Positions 57,186 through 64,000 of a DNA stretch of 64,000 nucleotides are shown here, in pieces. The DNA comes from Epiperipatus broadwayi. Taxonomy: Eukaryota; Onychophora; Udeonychophora; Euonychophora; Peripatidae. The notes below the pieces were generated by a model, which worked only from the letters and a program-made list of their open reading frames with translations, was not told where the DNA came from and made no database searches. Numbering within the stretch: position 1 is the first letter of the stretch; each line of letters opens with the position of its first letter. The DNA lies in NCBI GenBank assembly GCA_028023455.1, contig JAQFVV010000022.1, forward strand, positions 9,441,100 through 9,505,099. Reading direction: 5' to 3'. The position numbers and the translations under genes were made by a program.

Positions 57186-57283
57186 ATCTTAAGGCTGTAA
57201 CCTCAAGAATGTGCGCATAAAAATGCGATGGTAGGGACCTCTACAGGTCTTAACCACAAGCTTACATTTTGGAAGAAAAGCTT
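57186..57283 (-). repeat. Repeat D copy
   Basis: Reverse complement of 12478-12577 (AGGGACCTCTACAGGTCTTA). Confidence 0.65.
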
Positions 57284-58299
57284 TAAAAGGCTTGTCTCAT
57301 GTCTTCAGGTTACATATTGCTATTTTGTAGTCCACTTTTCCACCTTCTTTGTGTCACTTAATGTAAGCTTTAGAAAGCAATGATAGTTGCCAAAAAAAGA
57401 AGGTCCCAAAATATGCTTTACAAGGACATCTATTATTATTATACTTGGCAATACAGACAGCCTTTCAGAAGGAGATTAGAGATAAATTTTATGTATTGGT
57501 CTGGGTTTACTTGTCTTTAACATGGTATATTAAAAATTATCTAAAAAATTTTATTAATATAAAAATGTATTAGATTTTAGTTGTCTATCAACAAATATGT
57601 TTATACAAACAATGCATTATGGTAGATTTAATCCATACTTTTTTATAAATGGGAAATCATAATTAAAAAAGTTATTTTGTTAAAGTTAATTTGAAGTTTT
57701 GTCTGCAAATTTCATATTTTTGACTGTATTGGTATCTTTCTTGAAGTTTCAATATCATTTCAAGAAAATTGTATAATTTTAGTAATTTGTAAAAATTCAA
57801 GGTAACACATTGAACAAAAAAAAAACTTTTAACAGTAAATAAATATAACACCTTATTTTATATTTACTGCTATATTGAAAAGAAAAGAAAAATTATTTTA
57901 GCAAAAAATTTCAATGAAATAGATTTTCATCTATGTTAGAAGCAGATGCTCAGAAATATCCATTGTACATTTGAGTAAACAATAAATATTTCAAATTTCT
58001 AGATAAATTTATGATTTGTAGCTTTTTCTTACAGAAATATTCACTTTGTATCTGCACATTCAACAGTTTCTATTCACAAAGTTCAATAACCAGTAATTAG
58101 TTTGATTTAAAAGATGCTATCATCTAATATCCATTGAGTACTCAAATTTACAATAAATCTTTCTTGAGTAGAGGAGATAGAATAGATTGTTGTTTGCAAT
58201 GCCAATATTTAAAGTAAACTTGAGAGATTATAAGATGTATATGTAGAATGTAAATTATATGTTCATGTATATTTATATTCATATGTTTGTATTATGTTG
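57284..58299. other. AT-rich DNA, nothing recognised
   Basis: No coding region or repeat partner identified. Confidence 0.45.
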
Positions 58300-58342
58300 T
58301 AGTTCTGAAGAAGATTGCTGGGGCAATCGAAACTGTAAACTA
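58300..58342 (+). ncRNA. Hammerhead-like motif with one extra base
   Basis: Stem I UAGUU (58300-58304) with AACUA (58338-58342). CUGAAGA at 58305-58311, then an extra A. Stem II GAUUGC/GCAAUC around UGGG, six perfect pairs. GAA at 58329-58331, AC/GU around a single U, A58337 as cleavage-site nucleotide. All elements are present apart from the inserted A. Single copy here; AATAAA follows about 20 nt later. Confidence 0.5.
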
Positions 58343-59059
58343 TAAAAGAGGGTGGTAAATAAAGCAATATATAACAGTAGTAAAGTGCATGGATGATTTA
58401 GTATTATATGATAAACTTGAGAGAGTTGTGACATGTCTTATTTGATAAAATAGATTTCTAATAAATATTAAAGTCAGTTTTAAAAGTTATGTCAGTCTTA
58501 TTCAACCATAACCAAAACTAAGCAATTATTTAGTAAGATGTATAAACAGATATAAAGATAACTTATCATGATTATTGCCCTGATCACTATGATTTGATGA
58601 AATGGTAGATTCATGGATTATGATCTAGCTCTGTGACTTCTTAAAAATTCCTAAGTAATAAATTATTCAATTATCATTTATAAGGTAATCCAGAAAAAAT
58701 CTATGAAATCTCTTTCCACAATAATTAGTATAACTGCTTTAAAAGGGAGTCTTTTTAAATTTAATATTATAAATGTTTTATATTTATAAAAAATGATATT
58801 AAAAATGCTACTTTCTATTGAAATTATATAATATATAAACAAAATAAAAATTACCCACAATCCATCTTTGGATATGGATCATATCTAATTCTGATACATA
58901 TGTTTCTATTTTACAATCAATGTCGAATCTGCTGTATTTGTCATGAATAGTTGGACACTGTTTAATATGCTGTCAATACAGTTAAACTGTTTCATATTGA
59001 AATGTATATATAGGACTTAAAGAATAAGTTTATTTATTATATAGATTTCTAACTATAAG
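58343..59059. other. AT-rich DNA, nothing recognised
   Basis: A 60-codon hydrophobic minus frame (58678-58860) is typical of AT-rich noise. Confidence 0.45.
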
Positions 59060-59225
59060 ATCTTTCCATTGACTCATTGTAAATCGAAAGATTTTGTGAG
59101 TACTAATGCTAATAGGAATTGTGGACTTAGTCAGTGAGGTATTGAATAGCTTCATGCTCTCAATTCTAACCGCTTCAGCTTCACCTATTTATATAGAAAG
59201 TAGGTTGAAGTAAAGAAGGATTCAC
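59060..59225 (-). repeat. Element F fragment
   Basis: Shares TAAATCGAAAGATTT, a TATATAGAAAG block and GAAGTAAAGAAGGATTCACC with 16938-17584. Single arm only. Confidence 0.55.
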
Positions 59226-59232
59226 CTCTTTT

Positions 59233-59336
59233 CTTCCAATGCATAAGCTTGCAGTTAAGACCTGTAGAGGTCCCTACCTTCGCATTTTTCAAGCGCACAT
59301 GATTAAAGGTTTATTGCCTTAGTAAATATTACTTAT
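59233..59336 (+). repeat. Repeat D copy
   Basis: Same orientation and extent as 12478-12577, including the end CCTTAGTAAATATTACTTA. It directly follows the F fragment. Confidence 0.65.
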
Positions 59337-60888
59337 GTAATCAATGTGCATTAAATAAATTTATAATTCCAACTTTATTATATATAATAAAACATCTGTA
59401 TCTATTAATAAATTCTGATATAATGTAAATTTATATTAATCCATAGTATGTTAAGAATACAACTTGAATAAAGTAAGATTATTATCAAAAAGAATAAATA
59501 TATGCATCCACATCCACACACACATGTAAATCCATATACTATCCTCCCAAAATATTATTTTCATTTTTTAAAAAATTAATTCATTTTATTTGTTTTTAAA
59601 TTTGCAGTATATGAATTATTATTGAAATACAATAATTTTCATATTTTGGTTCAGGTTTTGAAATTGCTACTACAAGTATCAACTTTTCCCTCTAGGGCCT
59701 ACCATTCTACCACTGAACTAACAATGTAAAATTACAGCTTTAACAATATCATTTCAAATGCTCAGTTCTTTTGGGAACTCCTAATCAAAAACCACCTAAA
59801 TTATTACATAATAAATATATTATTCCACCGTTCACTAAAATAACATGTCTTGATTATTTTGTTTGCATAAGAAGTTTAAAAATGTTGAGAGTAAAACTTA
59901 GTCACTATTCAAAATGTACAATTATTTTCTGATGCACAGAATACAATACAAGTCATTAATCAATTAAAAAGGGTCTAAGTTAATAATAAATTTTCAGTTT
60001 ATATTTTGAAGAATTTTATACTGTTACAATACATATTGTTTTGGCATGCTTACAACTTCTTAAATTTCAAAACTAGTAGTGTTTAGAAAGAGAGAATTTC
60101 TCAAGAGAGCTAAAGGGTTTCTTAGATGAGCGGCCTTCATATAATCTAGCTAGTCATTCAATATGTAAGTATCTAGCAATTATTAACAGAAGGATAAAGG
60201 TCCAAGATAACCAGGAGGGTGAGATAATTGATACTGCATTGATTACATTTTCAATTTTAAGGTTATAGTTTAAAGATGAAGCACTTCTTGGTTTTGTGGT
60301 TAAGACAAGTTATAATCATTGTTTTTATCAGTTAAATATCTAATAGAATATCAAACGGGATCATAATTTTAAATTGATTTTTGGACTTGGATAGATTGTC
60401 ATTTGTTGAAATAGCACTAGATTCAGATATGGTTTAGTGCAGTCTTAACCAAATATGGTAAACTGCATTATATATATTTGTAAGTTTTTTGTTTTGTTTT
60501 ATTTTAGGTATTCATCTTATTACATTTTCATTTACCCTTGTCAAACTCCCTCCACTCACAACTTTGACGCCATCCATTTCAGATAAATACACTAATCATT
60601 ATCGAAACTAGAGATTATCTCTAGCACAGATATAAACTTTAAACCTCAGTTAAAGATTAATATATCTGTTATGCCTTTATAGTAATTGAGTATAATATTT
60701 ACTCTGTATGCTTAATGTAATCATTGGTAGGTAGTGGATTCTGTAAATCATGATCTGTGAATTACAATTCAGCCTTTTTACTTCCGTTGCTTGAATTTCC
60801 TATGAACGTCTGCGCAATAAATCATTCGATTATTTGTTTTGACTAGTCTTAATTCCAGAAGTTCATACTTAACATTTTTTATTGATGT
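59337..60888. other. AT-rich DNA with a tRNA-like fragment
   Basis: About 59665-59725 on minus has GTTAGTTCAGTGGTAGAATG, a good box A resembling tRNA-Gly, but no matching box B. The segment 60875-60888 gives AATAAA on minus, downstream of the candidate exon below. Confidence 0.4.
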
Positions 60889-60975
60889 TTACAATAGTTT
60901 TAACCAATAATAGTCAAAAGTGTCGCTGTCGTGTTCCTGGTCTTCATCCTGCAGTAAAAATTTAACTCTACTGAA
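60889..60975 (-). CDS. Candidate 3' terminal coding exon of a host gene
   Basis: On minus, an acceptor-like TTTTTACTGCAG (60949-60960) precedes DEDQEHDSDTFDYYWLKLL and a TAA stop (60889-60891). AATAAA follows within about 15 nt, a sensible order of acceptor, coding end, stop and poly(A) signal. The stretch is clearly less AT-rich than its surroundings. The frame stays open upstream as MFSRVKFLLQ from an ATG ending at 60975, so an unspliced micro-frame is also possible. I do not recognise the protein, and no upstream exon is visible. Confidence 0.3.
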   Translation of the reverse strand, partial: FSRVKFLLQDEDQEHDSDTFDYYWLKLL

Positions 60976-61802
60976 CATATAATAATAGTAAAAAATAAAT
61001 ATATAATGAATTATCTTTAATGTCATCATTTCTGTCAGTAGATTTTTGATATTTTTTTTTCCTCGTTTGTAATAATATTTTCTTTTTCTCCGTCATTTTT
61101 TTTAAAAAAAATTCTTTATATCAAAAGATCTTGCTAACTGAATCATAAATGAAGGTAAAATCAATATAATTTTTTTTTCCTCCCAAGCTTGATATCAATA
61201 ATATTTTTTTCTTTTTTATTTCTCATTAAGTTTAATATAATTTGTTCAGGCAGAAGTATTTGTCTTTTTTAATATAATGTATAATATATTCCTTTAAAAT
61301 AACCATTGTAATGAAATTCATGATTTATCTTTCAAATGAAACATTACATTGATTCTTTTTTCAATTCAATATAAATTTGAATTTCCTTAAAAAAAATTGA
61401 AGCTGAAGGGAGAATATTTGAAATAAAATTCTTCTCTAATAAGAGGAAAAATACATACTTTGTATAAACACTTCACTCAATTTGTTCTCCTTATTCGAGT
61501 TTTGAAAAAATACATTATTAATCCAGGATTAGCAAAAGATGCACTAGGCAAATAATATTAGGCAAATATTTTCATCATTCAATTTCAGTTAATAATTTTT
61601 TTTAAATGCACTTATATTTTTATGGAACTGAATTATATATATCATAAATCCAATGACTTATAAATAAATGTAATATAAACATGCGATGTCTACAGATATG
61701 CTTATATTTCCATACAAGTATATTATATATGTGTAAGATAAATTAAACAGCACAGAAATGCATTGAGAATATTTAATGTAATGGTCTTCGTTTTTTACCC
61801 CC
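60976..61802. other. AT-rich DNA, nothing recognised
   Basis: Long T and A tracts; no gene. Confidence 0.45.
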
Positions 61803-62530
61803 CAGTGATGAAAGTTTATTCATAAAAAAAAAAAACCCAGATATAAATACAGTTAGAAAAAGGTTTACAAGGGAGTGATTATATGATAAATTGAAATTTC
61901 AGGAACAACATGGTAAGAGAAGAAGGATACACATGAAAAGGAAATGGGAAGTGGAAAGGGGAAACGGTGTGTAGTCCAGGTCAGTCCGAGATGCATGTCT
62001 TCGTTGAGCAAGCACCACATGGGTCACAAACATTTGAATGATTGAGTCCTATGACAGAGGCTGAGAGGATGGGAATTGGAGGATTGCCCAAGTGTCTGTG
62101 AGGAGTGGAGGTGGGGCTATTTTGGTATCTCTGGTTTTGAGAGAGCGAATTAGGTCCAATCGCTTTTGATTCACTGAGTGTACTCTCTGGTCAAAAATAA
62201 TGGCACATCGGAGCAACCAGGGTGTATAGATGAGGAAAACTGATAGTCTAATAGTTGCAAGATCCCTATTTCTATGGATTCTTGGAGGTTGAAGATGGTA
62301 TTCTTGTGCGAGGAAAGGCAGGAGTTGATGACATGTCTCACTCTAAGTAGAAAGGGACATTTAAGTAGGAAATTCTGGAGGGTTTCATTGTCAGTTTTAT
62401 AGAGCTGGCATATGGGAGAGATCTTGGTGAAATCCCTACAGTTGACCAAAAATTGATTTGTGGGCTCTTCATTGTTAAAATTCTGATGCAGTAAATTGTA
62501 GGGGTTATCTAAATAAATTCTGACAACTAT
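61803..62530 (-). pseudogene. 3' end of LINE family K: ORF2 C-terminal zinc-binding region and 3' UTR
   Basis: Minus-strand frame (ORF 62171-62449, open upstream to about 62520) reads NFNNEEPTNQFLVNCRDF, then SPICQLYKTDNETLQNFLLK and CPFLLRVRH. The last parts match the CxxC...H...C finger after the reverse transcriptase of many LINEs, with the second Cys now Tyr and His now Asn. The 3' UTR ends near 61803 with ATGAATAAACTTTCATCACT. It is longer than the 7.1-kb copy. The 5' part, including the catalytic domain, is missing. Confidence 0.75.
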
Positions 62531-64000
62531 TAAGTATAAAATTTATATCAATGGAGGTGGTTACAAATGTAGAGTACTTATTTTAATAATGTTGTGAATA
62601 CATAACAAACTATCATCTTTGTAAGATAAATTACCCACACTCTTATACATTTATATAGTGTAAATACAATGATTTATAAATAAATATAATATGAACATTA
62701 TGATATTTTGAGTTTTGAATTGAAATCAATACTTCTTTGCACATGTTTTATTACACAACCACGAATAAACTAAAATTGAAATTTATATACATTCTACATA
62801 TACGAACAGTATAATTACACACTCTCTCACAGAAGATAGAAAGTCAATAAGTCCACTTTTGTGATGACTAATACAATTAATTCATAAAATACATCCATAT
62901 ATATCCTATTATAATCCTAAATCTGTTTATTTTAAGTCTGTGATGTCTTTTAACTTATTCTGCAACAATTTTATTTTTCTGACAAATATTGAACCTTAAA
63001 ATTAGAATAATTTTTGTCAAAAGTCTAATGGAAAGCAGAAATAAACTAGTATTGATAATAATTGATGATTTTCTTCTCAGTCATAATATCCTCTGTCAAA
63101 AGACACCTCAAGTCTATGAAACTGTACTCTAGCAGATTTTTTTTTTATATAGATAGTTTGTTATTAAAAATTAAATCTTTTATTCAAAGAATAATAAATC
63201 TTAAAAAATAAATATATATATATAAGACAACTTAATATTCTAGGGTTATCCGAATTACAAAACATGAAAAATTGAAAACAATTTCTCAATTGATATGATT
63301 TTAAATAGTCAGTAGTTCAAAACAATGCAAATCACAGGAGTAAAACTAAATAAAGGAAGTTGTTACTATAACTCTTATAAATCAATGTTCTATTCCATAT
63401 TTATGAATTAAAATGAATTGGTTTCCATTTTTTCTGATCATTTGGAAGTTTGTATTCCAGGTAGTTGTGTGGAAAATTCAAATGTTAGGTTGTCATGGTA
63501 TTTTTTAAATTTAATTCCAATCTAGAATAATGCTTATTCTATTATTTTTACATAATTATTTAAGATTTTTTTCAAGAATATTTAATAAATGTGGGAAAGA
63601 AAATTGTTTGATAAGTTGTATAATAACATCTCAGTTTGATTAATTTCATACCTGTGACTTGCATTGGTCTGAGTTTCTATCTATTTAAAATCTTAGTGTC
63701 AGATGAAAATTGTTTTTTATTATTCATCTGTTTAATGAAAAATCATGTAATACAGATAGCATTGCTGAAATTTTAAATAATTTGTTATTTATCATTGGTA
63801 TAGCATTATGCAAATTTTAGTACATTTAAAATTCAGCTTATTTGAAAATAGATGTTTTCTAAATATAAATTTTGCAGTAGTCATATAATAAAAAAAAAAG
63901 AATGTTTATTGTATAAAAATTCACATAGAAATAGAAAATTAAGCATAGATTAAGGCAAATAGTATAATGCTTTGCAAAAAAAAAGTATGTTGTACATAAT
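62531..64000. other. AT-rich DNA, nothing recognised
   Basis: No domain-bearing frame or repeat partner seen up to the window edge. Confidence 0.45.

Overview
This is a stretch of AT-rich (about three quarters A+T by eye) nuclear DNA from a eukaryote, most likely an invertebrate animal. The evidence is tRNA-derived SINEs with A/B boxes and target-site duplications, non-LTR retrotransposon relics, a Penelope-like relic with a GIY-YIG endonuclease, MITE-like elements, microsatellites, and no bacterial gene organisation. I cannot name the taxon. No complete host gene is visible. The only host-gene-like signals are a possible 3' terminal exon (60889-60975, minus) and an exon-like segment inside a MITE-like element (30874-31008).

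The window is a mosaic of repeats, and many are long inverted repeats (foldback elements). The main discovery is that several repeat families carry hammerhead ribozyme (HHR) motifs of the minimal type I form with a tiny stem III, the form described for Penelope-like elements and animal retrozymes. Family B (about 10.1, 29.8-30.1, 53.9-55.0 and 55.8-56.1 kb) includes one motif with every core nucleotide and all three stems intact (55975-56017, minus). Stem II differs between copies but stays paired. Family A (1-0.6, 20.6-21.0, 32.2-32.5, 33.4-33.8 and 37.9-38.1 kb) occurs as a 456-bp tandem unit and as palindromes. Family E (9.04-9.38 and 45.2-45.5 kb) has two copies whose damage largely falls at different positions. 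Two further motifs (24.9 and 58.3 kb) have the same layout with one extra base after CUGANGA. Families A and B also share a short palindromic module.

Layout. 0-3 kb: tandem family A, AT-rich DNA and an old inverted repeat. 3.45-5.54 kb: a CpG-containing, less AT-rich segment, possibly LTR or promoter. 7.1-7.7 kb: LINE 3' end. 8.0-9.4 kb: inverted repeat with two SINEs, then family E. 10-16 kb: family B, family C and the Penelope-like relic. 16.4-17.7 kb: degenerate tandem repeat split by foldback element F. 18-23 kb: SINEs, family A palindrome and a LINE 3' end. 24.8-30 kb: foldback G, SINEs and family B. 30.7-39.2 kb: a MITE-like element around an exon-like segment, a family A palindrome, a GC-richer palindrome, and a 1,080-bp MITE with an 8-bp target duplication. 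40-47 kb: LINE relics, F, microsatellite, E and a minisatellite. 47.2-50.9 kb: a Jockey/CR1-like LINE on the minus strand, split by a 1.2-kb younger retroelement. 51-56 kb: inverted repeat, LINE 3' end and the family B cluster with the intact ribozyme. 57-64 kb: small repeats, a candidate terminal exon and another LINE 3' end.

The Penelope-like relic lies between oppositely oriented copies of family C. An inference consistent with this is that Penelope-type machinery, which uses ribozyme-bearing terminal repeats, mobilised some of the ribozyme-bearing non-autonomous units.
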